Origin: an uncultured Flavobacteriaceae bacterium
GTDB lineage: Bacteria > Bacteroidota > Bacteroidia > Flavobacteriales > Flavobacteriaceae
Direction of reading: 5' to 3'
DNA: 64,000 bases
NCBI GenBank assembly: GCA_943787295.1
Contig: CALSLW010000002.1
Span: 772,189-836,188 of the forward strand
Numbering within the stretch: the first letter of the stretch is position 1; the number at the start of each line of letters is the position of its first letter. Both the position numbers and the translations under genes were made by a program. Shown in pieces: positions 42,395-51,040 of the stretch. Under the pieces are notes generated by a model. That model was not told the DNA's origin and did no database searches. It worked only from the letters and a program-made list of their open reading frames with translations.

Positions 42395-43701
42395 TTTCCG
42401 ATAAGAAATAAGTCTGTTTGCCGTTTATTGACATAAGAGAAACCTTTGGGACCAAAATATCCTGCTTCTTCTAACATCACCCGTATATCTTTTTTCCAAG
42501 CATCGATATACACTTTAGTATTGAGTTCAATGGCATAGACTGTGTTTTCGTGTAAAGGCCAATCACCAGATCCCGGAACCCCTTCTTGTGCATCCCACAT
42601 CCCAAAAGTAGTCCCTGCTGAATGCCCATAAGATCCTAAGGGATGGGTATAAATTTGTGGCCGATAGCCCGCTTTTTGTCCTTTGGCTAAGGCCAAAGCA
42701 AGGGTTTCATTTCCTGTTCTTCCCCGCTTAAATTCGTTGGTGAAAACATCTTGTACCTTATTGCCTTCGGCCAAAGCCTTGACAAGATAGTCAGGTGCAG
42801 CGGTCTCTCCTCTCTTCAACACATAAGCCAGTTCTTGACAATCAGTATTAAGCCCTAAATAAGTAATCCCAAAATCACAGTGCACCAAATCCCCCGGTTG
42901 AATTATATCGTATTTTGATTTTCCGTCAAAAGCATACAAATCACTGTTTTCGTTGCGTTGCACGTCAATGGTGGGATGAAACCAAGTTTTTAGGCCCATG
43001 GCCAAAACTTTCTCCCGCATCCACCACACTACATCGTCTGTTGTGGTGATTCCAGGGGTGATTACTTGGGTAGAAAAAGCTTCAGCAATGATGTTATGGG
43101 TGATTTCGACCAGTTGGTTGTACACCACCATCTCTTGTGAGATCCTGCTCTCTATCCATGCAACAGCAAGGGGGGTTGCACTTACTAATCTTTTTGATAG
43201 TGGCTTTGGGAGCGCAGCGACCAACAAATCATAATCTGTCTTAGCCAGACCATCTGCAATCCCATAATGATCAGAAATATTGATCCCTATTTTAGCTGGA
43301 TTCTTTTGTGTGAGATAATCTGCTAGGGCTTTCATTTGATCGGGTTCTTCTTCTTTTTTCCAAACCGATGGAATCAATTTTCCAAAAGGATAACGAGTGA
43401 TGGCCGCTCGACTCACCTCGCCTGTTTTTGCGTCTTTTGTAAAGACCAAAATGGTTCTTCTGCGGGCATTTAGCCAAGTGGGAGGTAGCATGGTTTTGAC
43501 CACCGGATCCTCGTTGTATTCACGGGCGATGATCACCCATGCATCGATATTGTGGGCTTGCATGAGTTGAGGCAACAACACCTCAAAACGCTCTTGTTGA
43601 ATTTGCTCTATCGCCTTTGCTCGTTCTTTTAAAGGTAAGACCGCTTGCGCAAAAAGGGAGCTCCCTCCCAACCATAAAAAAAGGAATAAAAACTTTTTCA
43701 T
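42391..43701 (-). CDS. secreted M24 family metallopeptidase (Xaa-Pro aminopeptidase-like)
   Basis: A 436-residue protein with a signal peptide (about residues 1-20, ending SLFAQA). The pita-bread fold ligands are visible: two Asp in HCDFGITYLGLNTDCQ, His in YGHSAG, Glu in AIELN and Glu in MLEEAGYF. It should cleave N-terminal residues, perhaps before proline, outside the cytoplasm. It starts 1 base after the stop of the M20-type amidohydrolase, so the two secreted peptidases form an operon. Confidence 0.9.
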   Translation of the reverse strand: MKKFLFLFLWLGGSSLFAQAVLPLKERAKAIEQIQQERFEVLLPQLMQAHNIDAWVIIAREYNEDPVVKTMLPPTWLNARRRTILVFTKDAKTGEVSRAAITRYPFGKLIPSVWKKEEEPDQMKALADYLTQKNPAKIGINISDHYGIADGLAKTDYDLLVAALPKPLSKRLVSATPLAVAWIESRISQEMVVYNQLVEITHNIIAEAFSTQVITPGITTTDDVVWWMREKVLAMGLKTWFHPTIDVQRNENSDLYAFDGKSKYDIIQPGDLVHCDFGITYLGLNTDCQELAYVLKRGETAAPDYLVKALAEGNKVQDVFTNEFKRGRTGNETLALALAKGQKAGYRPQIYTHPLGSYGHSAGTTFGMWDAQEGVPGSGDWPLHENTVYAIELNTKVYIDAWKKDIRVMLEEAGYFGPKGFSYVNKRQTDLFLIGN

Positions 43702-43702
43702 A

Positions 43703-45133
43703 TTAGTCTAAACTGGGTGGACCGGGTAGGATTCTAGGCTCATAGGTTTTATTCACCTTGTTGTCTTTAAAGTCTTTTTTAACCGCCTCGACCAACTTTG
43801 GATTTTTATATAAATCTGCCATGGTCATGGCTAAGGCTTTTGAGGCATAGATCATTCCTTTATGACCTATTGACATTCCTGTACAAGCAACTACAGCCCA
43901 AGAGTGCCATGGGCCTCCTTTTGACGCTACTGTTGCCGACATTCGAATGGTGGGTACGACTTGACTTACATCACCCACATCTGTAGACCCGCCCTGCGCA
44001 GGTAAGGTTTCTCTTAAAGGATGTACTGTACCGTCAATGCCATTTTGTGGCTTTCCTGTTTCTTTTAGAATGGTATTCGCGTAAGCAATCTCTTCTTCTG
44101 TATAGATAATCTTCCCTAGGCTTTCAAGGTTTTTCTGCATGGCTTCGGCTCCTGTTCTATTGACTTGAATCTCATAAATCCCAGAGATCAGTTTTACTTC
44201 ATGCGTAGTTCCTGTCATCAAGGCTGCGCCTTCTGCAATTTTTAAGGCACGTTCGTATAAAACATCTACTTTTTCACGATTGTTTTCGCGTAATCGGGTC
44301 CATATTTGCGCAAAGTCGGGTACCACATTAACTACATCTCCCGCTTTTTCAATTTGATAGTGAATTCTTGAAGTTGGTAAAATATGCTCGCGGTAATAAT
44401 TCAAGCCAGTGGTGTATAATTCCATCGCGTCAACTGCACTTGTTCCATTCCAAGGATCTGAAGAAGCATGAGAAGAACTACCATAAAACTTCACGCGAAA
44501 ATCAACTAAAGCTTTACTGCTCTGGGTTCCTGCTTCGATCGAAGCCCCAGGATGCCAATCCATACAAACGTCAAGTTGATCAAAGACGCCGGCACGGGCC
44601 ATCCATACTTTTGCAAAGATGGTTTCTTCGGCTGGGGTACCATAAAAGATAACGGTTCCTTTGATATTTCCTTTTTCGATTTGTTCTTTGATGGCGACGG
44701 CTGCCCCCAGGCTTGCCGTGCCAAAGAGATTGTGACCACAACCGTGACCAGCTCCTCCTTCTACACGTGCCTCTCTTGTAGGTTGACGCTTTTGAGAAAT
44801 CCCCGCATTCGCGTCAAATTCTCCTAAAATTCCGATAACTGGACTTCCTGAGCCATATTTAGCCATAAATGCAGTGGGAATATCTGCAACATTTTCGGTG
44901 ACTTCAAAACCATTTGCGCGGGCATAATCTTTTAATTGTTTAGCCGATTTGTATTCTACTAGAGAGGTTTCTGCCGCCTCCCAAATCGCGTCACTGGTTT
45001 CAATTAATTTGTCTTTTTGCATTTCTACAGAAGACTGAATTTCTTTTTTAATGGTTTTTAGATTTTGGGCTGAAACATTGATTATCAGCAGTAATGCTGC
45101 AGTAAAAAAAAGTGTAAAACGTAGATTTTTCAT
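43703..45133 (-). CDS. secreted M20 family amidohydrolase (AbgB-like)
   Basis: A 476-residue enzyme with a signal peptide (MKNLRFTLFF..., about 24 residues). Metal-binding features of the M20D group are visible: GEFDANAG, GAGHGCGHNLFG (the HGCGH motif), GTPAEET, DWHPG and the final CTGMSIGHKG region. Relatives include AbgB (p-aminobenzoyl-glutamate hydrolase) and other amidohydrolases. ATG 45133 is chosen because it starts the signal peptide; an open frame up to 45292 lacks one. It heads the operon with the M24 peptidase, and is divergent from the beta-propeller gene. Confidence 0.9.
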   Translation of the reverse strand: MKNLRFTLFFTAALLLIINVSAQNLKTIKKEIQSSVEMQKDKLIETSDAIWEAAETSLVEYKSAKQLKDYARANGFEVTENVADIPTAFMAKYGSGSPVIGILGEFDANAGISQKRQPTREARVEGGAGHGCGHNLFGTASLGAAVAIKEQIEKGNIKGTVIFYGTPAEETIFAKVWMARAGVFDQLDVCMDWHPGASIEAGTQSSKALVDFRVKFYGSSSHASSDPWNGTSAVDAMELYTTGLNYYREHILPTSRIHYQIEKAGDVVNVVPDFAQIWTRLRENNREKVDVLYERALKIAEGAALMTGTTHEVKLISGIYEIQVNRTGAEAMQKNLESLGKIIYTEEEIAYANTILKETGKPQNGIDGTVHPLRETLPAQGGSTDVGDVSQVVPTIRMSATVASKGGPWHSWAVVACTGMSIGHKGMIYASKALAMTMADLYKNPKLVEAVKKDFKDNKVNKTYEPRILPGPPSLD

Positions 45134-45206
45134 GATGATTGATTTAACAATTCCTCCTAAAAGTACAATTTTAATTTTTTGTACTTTGGAGTTTAAAACC
45201 AAAATT

Positions 45207-48200
45207 ATGTCAATGATTATTCGTCGTGATGCCCCTATTTTAATTCTTCTTCTCTCTTTTCTTTTTGTACAACCTCTACAGGGGCAACGCAAAAAGAAAA
45301 AAGCAGATCAGAAGGCTTTTAGCCCAGAATTGTATAGTTCTTTAGAATATAGAGAAATTGGTCCATTTAGAGGAGGGCGTGCTGCAGCAGTGACAGGTGT
45401 TCCCGGACAACCTAAGCTCTTTTACTTTGGCGCAACCGGAGGGGGCGTCTGGAAAACAGAAGACGGGGGAATCACCTATAAGAATATTTCCGACGGCTAT
45501 TTTGGTGGGAGTATTGGCGCCATCGCAGTCGCAAAAAGTGACCCTAATGTTATCTATGTGGGGGGTGGAGAAGTTACCGTTCGCGGGAATGTGTCTTCTG
45601 GCTATGGCATGTGGAAGTCTGTAGATGCCGGGAAAACCTGGACCTCAATCGGTTTGCCTCAATCCCGTCATATCCCTCGTATTGTAATCGATCCACAAAA
45701 CCCAGAGATTGTCTATGCAGCAGTTTTAGGCAACATCTATAAACCCACTCAAGAACGGGGGGTATATAAAAGTATCAATGGTGGAAAGACTTGGAAAAAA
45801 GTCTTGTTTGCGAACAGCCTCTCTGGCGCAGTAGAATTAGTGATGGACCCATCTAATCCTCGCAATCTCTATGCGGCTACTTGGCGTTTACAACGCACAC
45901 CTTACAGTCTAAGCAGTGGAGGAGAAGGCTCTGCCTTATGGAAAAGTACCGACCGTGGCGCGAGCTGGACAGAGATTAGTAAACATGATGGCTTCGCCAA
46001 AGGGACCTTAGGCATTATTGGAGTAACCGTTTCACCCATCAATGCAGATCGCGTGTGGGCGATAGTAGAAAATAAAGACAAAGGCGGCGTTTATCGTTCA
46101 GACGATGGTGGAAAAAGCTGGAAACACGTCAACGAGAGTCGAGCGCTAAGACAACGCGCTTGGTATTACACTAAGATTTATGCCGATACCCAAGATGTCA
46201 ATGGCGTCTATGTTATGAATGTCGCCTATCATCACTCAACCGATGGCGGAAAAACATTTGTAGCACAGCGTGCACCACATGGCGATCACCACGATTTATG
46301 GATCGCTCCAGAAGACAACCAACGCATGATTATAGGAGACGATGGGGGCGCCCAAGTCTCTTATGACGGTGGAAAAACATGGAGTACTTATTACAACCAA
46401 CCCACCGCTCAATTCTATCGCGTAACCACAGACAATGCCTTTCCATACCGCATTTATGTGGCCCAGCAAGACAATTCAACCATTCGGGTAAAACACCGCA
46501 GTTTTGGTAGAAGCATAGGAGAAGACGATTGGGAATCAACCGCAGGGGGAGAATCGGCGCATATTGCGATTGACCCCACAAATAACGAGATTGTTTATGG
46601 TGGAAGTTATGGTGGTTTTTTAACACGTGTCAACCACGAAAAAGAAACCGTAAGAGGAATTAACGTTTGGCCAGACAACCCCATGGGCTATGGTGCCGAA
46701 GGAATGAAATATCGCTTTCAATGGAATTTCCCTATTATCTTTAGCAAGCACAACCCTAAACGTTTGTACACCTTTTCTAACCATGTGCACGTCACTGAAA
46801 ATGAAGGACAAAGCTGGAACATTATCAGTCCAGACCTCACTCGTAATGATCCAGATAAATTAAAATCTTCTGGGGGACCCATAACCCAAGATAATACCGG
46901 AGTAGAATACTATTGTACCATATTTGCTGCAGACGAGTCCCCGCTTCAAGAAGGGCTCTTGTGGGTAGGAAGCGACGACGGTTTAATTCACTTGACGAAA
47001 GACGGAGGTAAAAACTGGACGAATGTAACCCCTAAGGGAATGCCAGCGTGGATGATGATTAACAGCATCGAACCCTCGCCATTTGAGGCAGGAACATGTT
47101 ATGTCGCGGGAACCCGTTATAAAATGGGAGACTTTAGCCCTTACTTGTACAAAACAACAGATTATGGAGCTACTTGGACCCAAATCAATAAAGGCATCAA
47201 CAAAGAACACTTTACCCGGGTTTTAAGAGCAGACCCCGCTAAGAAAGGCTTGCTCTATGCAGGGACAGAAACGGGGATGTATATTTCTTTTAACGATGGA
47301 AAATCATGGGAAGCATTTCAACAAAACCTTCCTATAGTTCCCATTACAGATTTAACGATTAAAGACAATAGTTTGATTGTTGCTACACAGGGAAGAGGTC
47401 TGTGGATCTTAGATGATTTAACCGTATTACACCAATTACAAAAGAATGAAAATAGTCCAAAACTCTATACTCCTAAAGACGTTTATCGCGTTGCAGGTCG
47501 TGGAGGGCGCAGCTCATTAACCGAAGGGACAAACCTTCCTAACGGGGCAATTGTACATTATTATCTTCCAGAGTTTGATGAAAAAACAGATAGTCTAGCC
47601 ATAAGTTTTCACGATACAAATGGCGATGAAATAAAGCGCTTTTCAAATCACGACAAGAAGAACAAATTAACGGCTAAAGTTGGTGGAAATCAATTGGTTT
47701 GGAACATGCGATACAAAGGAGCAGAACGTTTAAAAGGCATGATTTTATGGGGCGCTTCTTTAGCAGGAGCAAAAGCGGTTCCTGGAATCTATCAAGTGCA
47801 ACTACACCTTAATGGAGAAACGCTTTCGCAAGATTTTGAGATCCTCCCAAATCCTTTGGCAGAAGCTACAGTAGCCCAAATGCAAGAACAGTTTGATTTT
47901 GTGAATGGTGTTAATCAAACGATTGATAAGGCACATCAAGCCATTAAAAAAATAAGAGCAGTCAATAAAAAGCTAAAAGAGTTTCAAGGCAATTTTGCAG
48001 AAGACAATACAACAGTAGAATTGCGTTCTCAAGCAAAAGCATTAGCAGCAGCTTTATCTAAGGTTGAAAAGGCCTTATATCAAACGCAAAATCGCTCGAA
48101 TCAAGATCCCTTGAATTTTCCTATTCGCTTGACGAATAAATTAGGCTATATTAACAACTTGGTTTTAATCAATGACTTTCCGCCCACAGCACAAGATATT

Positions 48201-48329
48201 GCTGTAAGAGATCAATTGACGAAGGCCATAGAGGAACAATTAGCCACTTATACCTCCTTGATGGAAAAAGAGGTTGCTGCTTTTAATACAGCCTTTAAAG
48301 AAAAGGCATTGGATTATTTAGTTCAGTAA
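45207..48329 (+). CDS. large secreted sortilin/VPS10-like beta-propeller protein
   Basis: A 1040-residue secreted protein. After a signal peptide (about residues 1-27) come many BNR/Asp-box repeats (patterns such as VWKTEDGGITYKNI, MWKSVDAGKTWTSIG, VYRSDDGGKSWKHV, SYDGGKTWSTYY) building a sortilin-type propeller of roughly 700 residues, then a region with a FlgD-like beta domain (about 780-880) and a C-terminal helical part. Such proteins are often labelled glycosyl hydrolases but usually lack proven activity; binding of peptides or glycans is possible. No type IX sorting domain is apparent at the end. ATG 45207 is the start that gives the signal peptide. Confidence 0.88.
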   Translation: MSMIIRRDAPILILLLSFLFVQPLQGQRKKKKADQKAFSPELYSSLEYREIGPFRGGRAAAVTGVPGQPKLFYFGATGGGVWKTEDGGITYKNISDGYFGGSIGAIAVAKSDPNVIYVGGGEVTVRGNVSSGYGMWKSVDAGKTWTSIGLPQSRHIPRIVIDPQNPEIVYAAVLGNIYKPTQERGVYKSINGGKTWKKVLFANSLSGAVELVMDPSNPRNLYAATWRLQRTPYSLSSGGEGSALWKSTDRGASWTEISKHDGFAKGTLGIIGVTVSPINADRVWAIVENKDKGGVYRSDDGGKSWKHVNESRALRQRAWYYTKIYADTQDVNGVYVMNVAYHHSTDGGKTFVAQRAPHGDHHDLWIAPEDNQRMIIGDDGGAQVSYDGGKTWSTYYNQPTAQFYRVTTDNAFPYRIYVAQQDNSTIRVKHRSFGRSIGEDDWESTAGGESAHIAIDPTNNEIVYGGSYGGFLTRVNHEKETVRGINVWPDNPMGYGAEGMKYRFQWNFPIIFSKHNPKRLYTFSNHVHVTENEGQSWNIISPDLTRNDPDKLKSSGGPITQDNTGVEYYCTIFAADESPLQEGLLWVGSDDGLIHLTKDGGKNWTNVTPKGMPAWMMINSIEPSPFEAGTCYVAGTRYKMGDFSPYLYKTTDYGATWTQINKGINKEHFTRVLRADPAKKGLLYAGTETGMYISFNDGKSWEAFQQNLPIVPITDLTIKDNSLIVATQGRGLWILDDLTVLHQLQKNENSPKLYTPKDVYRVAGRGGRSSLTEGTNLPNGAIVHYYLPEFDEKTDSLAISFHDTNGDEIKRFSNHDKKNKLTAKVGGNQLVWNMRYKGAERLKGMILWGASLAGAKAVPGIYQVQLHLNGETLSQDFEILPNPLAEATVAQMQEQFDFVNGVNQTIDKAHQAIKKIRAVNKKLKEFQGNFAEDNTTVELRSQAKALAAALSKVEKALYQTQNRSNQDPLNFPIRLTNKLGYINNLVLINDFPPTAQDIAVRDQLTKAIEEQLATYTSLMEKEVAAFNTAFKEKALDYLVQ

Positions 48330-48335
48330 GAAATC

Positions 48336-48359
48336 ACCCTCGCAAAGCGAAGGTTTTTT
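48336..48359 (+). terminator. terminator of the beta-propeller gene
   Basis: ACCCTCGC and GCGAAGGT pair around an AAA loop with one mismatch and are followed by a T-run, 7 bases after the stop codon. Confidence 0.6.
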
Positions 48360-48891
48360 AGGGTTCTATTTCAAGTAAAATCTCATTTCTGCGATTGTAA
48401 AACTTATAGGGCGCATCATAGGAAAGGATTAAAGCTTGCCCGACAATCTTTTTCCCCGCTTGTGATAAAATGGCTTTTAATTGTTGGGTGTATTGCTGCA
48501 CTTTTTCAGCATTGGAATATCCTCCATAACGTATTGCGGCAAAGTACCCTGCTTTAGATTGATAAACGGCTACTCCTTCTCCTTTAGGGAGTGGTGCAGT
48601 ATCGGTGTATTGCGCTGGTAGCACAAAAGCCATGCTTTGTGAATTCTTCTTGTTTTCCATATAAACGGGAGTCGTCATGGCAATTTTTTCTCCTGCCTCA
48701 TTATTCCCAGAGATATACTTAAACAATGCATTGAAATTGCTGTTGTTAGTAAACGCACTTTCCACTTGAACTTTCATTGCTGGGGGATAGTAGCGAATTT
48801 CAATATGATCTAGGGTTGAAAGTACTTCATAGGGCTGGGTTTGATAAGACTGTGCCATAAGTAAAACATAGATAAATAGATGAAAAAGCAT
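48358..48891 (-). CDS. SOUL/heme-binding family protein
   Basis: A 177-residue protein of the SOUL/HEBP family, with a short signal peptide (MLFHLFIYVLLMAQS). The segments PYEVLSTLDHIEIRYYPPAMKVQV, KIAMTTPVYME and GGYSNAEKVQQYTQQL are typical. Family members bind haem or other hydrophobic ligands in vertebrates and plants; the bacterial role is not established. It is divergent from the nuclease gene with very close promoters. Confidence 0.88.
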   Translation of the reverse strand: MLFHLFIYVLLMAQSYQTQPYEVLSTLDHIEIRYYPPAMKVQVESAFTNNSNFNALFKYISGNNEAGEKIAMTTPVYMENKKNSQSMAFVLPAQYTDTAPLPKGEGVAVYQSKAGYFAAIRYGGYSNAEKVQQYTQQLKAILSQAGKKIVGQALILSYDAPYKFYNRRNEILLEIEP

Positions 48892-48901
48892 TTTTTTTGC
48901 T

Positions 48902-48915
48902 TAAATGTACATTAG
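48902..48915. promoter_or_regulatory. overlapping divergent -7-like elements (SOUL and nuclease genes)
   Basis: On the minus strand 48902-48909 reads TACATTTA (toward the SOUL gene), and on the plus strand 48908-48915 reads TACATTAG (toward the nuclease). Each matches TAnnTTTG at 7 of 8 positions and they overlap by 2 bases, so both genes cannot easily be initiated at once. Confidence 0.4.
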
Positions 48916-48949
48916 TTTAATCAACTTTACTGCAAGTAATTTTTTCAAG

Positions 48950-49618
48950 ATGAATAAAATCAGTTGTTGCTTTCTTGTTTTAATCTTTGTCGCGACTTTC
49001 GGTTCAACAACAGAATGTTGTATACTTCCCGAACTTGTTCCCGTAACAAAAGACCAAGAGCGGATCATTAAAAACTTGAAACCTCGCACAGAGGTACTAG
49101 TTGAAGGATCGATTTTTACCGTTTCTTATAACGAGGTTTTACAACAACCTAACTGGATTCGGTATGATGTACGTTCTATTGAAAAACTTGTCGATCGAGA
49201 TGGGATGGTGTTTTATGAAGTTGACACTATTATCACTTCAGACAATGAGGATTATTACAGCAATCCTTGGGACAGAGGACATCTTGCTCCCGCCGCAGCT
49301 TTTACAGATAGTTATGACAACCTCTATGCGACCTTTTCTTTTTTGAATTGTACCCTTCAAAAAGATCAACTCAACCGTGGAGAATGGGCAGAACTAGAAA
49401 CTCAGATTCGCGAATGGGCAGATCAATTAGGCACCCTCAATATTGAAATCGTGCTGGAATTTAACGAGACTGCTACTACTTTACTCACCGGGGCAACGAT
49501 CCCAGTAGGCTATTGGAAAAACATTCAGTTTCCAGATGATACCAAACGTTGTTTTTACTTCCCTAATGAAGATACGACGGCAAATTGGACCGAGTATGAA
49601 ATTAGCTGTAATGGCTAG
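48950..49618 (+). CDS. secreted DNA/RNA non-specific endonuclease
   Basis: A 222-residue protein with a signal peptide (MNKISCCFLVLIFVATFGST) and the beta-beta-alpha metal nuclease core. The catalytic motif DRGHLAPAAAF carries the general-base His, and the metal-ligand Asn lies in FSFLNCTLQKDQLNRGEW. It should degrade nucleic acids outside the cytoplasm, for nutrition or defence. ATG 48950 is chosen over an open frame at 48905 because it starts the signal peptide. Confidence 0.87.
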   Translation: MNKISCCFLVLIFVATFGSTTECCILPELVPVTKDQERIIKNLKPRTEVLVEGSIFTVSYNEVLQQPNWIRYDVRSIEKLVDRDGMVFYEVDTIITSDNEDYYSNPWDRGHLAPAAAFTDSYDNLYATFSFLNCTLQKDQLNRGEWAELETQIREWADQLGTLNIEIVLEFNETATTLLTGATIPVGYWKNIQFPDDTKRCFYFPNEDTTANWTEYEISCNG

Positions 49619-49628
49619 TAAAAAGGGG

Positions 49629-50492
49629 TTAAAAGAATTTTGGGAAAAAGATAGGGGTATCTTTTTTATAAGCTTGATAGGCGGGATCGTCTCCCCATTT
49701 CTTGTCTGCGCGTTCTTCGAGCAGGTTGACACCGCTTACTTTATTCAATAGCCAGTAGACAAATACTGGGGTGATTAATGCCAACCACTGACTGCCTTGA
49801 TAAACCGGCGCTGCAATGATGGTAATCCCTGTCCACAAGACTAATTCTCCTACATAGTTAGGGTGACGGGATTGTTTCCAGACCCCTACATTGATAAATT
49901 GTCCTGCGTTTTGCGGGTCTTTATTGAAGGCTGTTTTTTGTCGGTCAGCGATTACTTCATAGATCCATCCCACTAACCAGACAATTGCTCCAATAGCCAA
50001 GAAGGTGTTTTCTTCTTTTGAAGGCGAAGCCAAAGCAATTAAAGCAGGATACGTACACATAAACACCCATAAACCTTGTAACATCCAGGTCAATAAAAAT
50101 TGGGTGAAAGACTTTTTTAGGGTGTCAAAACGCCCGTCTTTTCCCACACGTTTTACGCGAGTAAAAAGAAAACTACTCAAACGAATCGCCCATATCCCAA
50201 TCAATGCGGTCAAGACCAAAGAACGTTCGTCCCATGTACCAAAAATCGCTTGATGGCGATAGGCCATATACCCCATGGTAGAGAGATAGGTGATTCCGCC
50301 GGTAAGATCATAAAAATGTTCTGTTTGTGCCCAGTAGGAAGGAAGAAAAACAAGGACTTGTATCCCAAAGATCAACAAGGCTGCTTCGACGAGTAAAGTA
50401 TTCGCTAGAGCTGGTGTTCCAGCATAAACTAGTCCACCTACAAAGAGATAAATAGAGAGAATAAAGACAATTCGTAAAGCGATGTTTTTCAT
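49629..50492 (-). CDS. DUF1295 / isoprenylcysteine methyltransferase-like membrane protein
   Basis: A 287-residue polytopic protein with about 7 helices. The C-terminal half carries the 3-oxo-5-alpha-steroid 4-dehydrogenase/ICMT-like signature: NVGVWKQSRHPNYVGELVLW and the LLEERADKKWGDDPAYQAYK tail. Members of DUF1295 bind NADPH or SAM; the reaction of bacterial forms is mostly unknown. It is monocistronic, convergent with the nuclease gene and divergent from the GNAT gene. Confidence 0.87.
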   Translation of the reverse strand: MKNIALRIVFILSIYLFVGGLVYAGTPALANTLLVEAALLIFGIQVLVFLPSYWAQTEHFYDLTGGITYLSTMGYMAYRHQAIFGTWDERSLVLTALIGIWAIRLSSFLFTRVKRVGKDGRFDTLKKSFTQFLLTWMLQGLWVFMCTYPALIALASPSKEENTFLAIGAIVWLVGWIYEVIADRQKTAFNKDPQNAGQFINVGVWKQSRHPNYVGELVLWTGITIIAAPVYQGSQWLALITPVFVYWLLNKVSGVNLLEERADKKWGDDPAYQAYKKDTPIFFPKFF

Positions 50493-50536
50493 GTTTGATT
50501 AATTTAGATGGAAGATAGCAAATTTCTATTAGTCTT

Positions 50537-51040
50537 ATGATTCGTAAAGCCATGCTAGAAGACATTCCATCGATTAAAAAAATCACAGAAGCCTGTGCCC
50601 AACACATGATTGCTCAAGGGATATTTCAATGGAATGAAAACTACCCCTCTTTAGCTGTTTTGACTAGCGATGTTAAAGCCAACACAGTCTATGTTTACCT
50701 CGATCAAAAAGAGATTGTTGGAACGGTCATGTTCTCTACGGTAATGGATGATTTTTATACCGATGTAGACTGGTTAACTCCTGATGCAAAGCAGTTGTAT
50801 GTGCATCGCCTTGCGGTTCATCCCGCTTCTCAAGGACAAGGGATTGCAAGAGCGCTTATGGACTTTGGCGAAGCCTTAGCAAAAGAAAAGAATTGCCTTT
50901 CTGTGCGTCTCGATACCTTCAGTCAAAACCCTAGAAATAATCGTTTTTATCAAGCCCGTCAATACCAGCAAGTGGGTCAAGTATTTTTTGCACAAAAAAG
51001 CAAGCACCCTTTTTATTGCTATGAAAAACGGTTAAACTAA
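50537..51040 (+). CDS. GNAT family N-acetyltransferase
   Basis: A 167-residue acetyltransferase. The acetyl-CoA pyrophosphate loop is QGQGIARALM and it is preceded by the typical strand YVHRLAVHPASQ. The C-terminal RLDTFSQNPRNNRFYQARQYQQVGQV matches the usual beta-6/alpha-4 region. The substrate is unknown. It ends 9 bases inside the convergent GH13 gene. Confidence 0.88.
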   Translation: MIRKAMLEDIPSIKKITEACAQHMIAQGIFQWNENYPSLAVLTSDVKANTVYVYLDQKEIVGTVMFSTVMDDFYTDVDWLTPDAKQLYVHRLAVHPASQGQGIARALMDFGEALAKEKNCLSVRLDTFSQNPRNNRFYQARQYQQVGQVFFAQKSKHPFYCYEKRLN

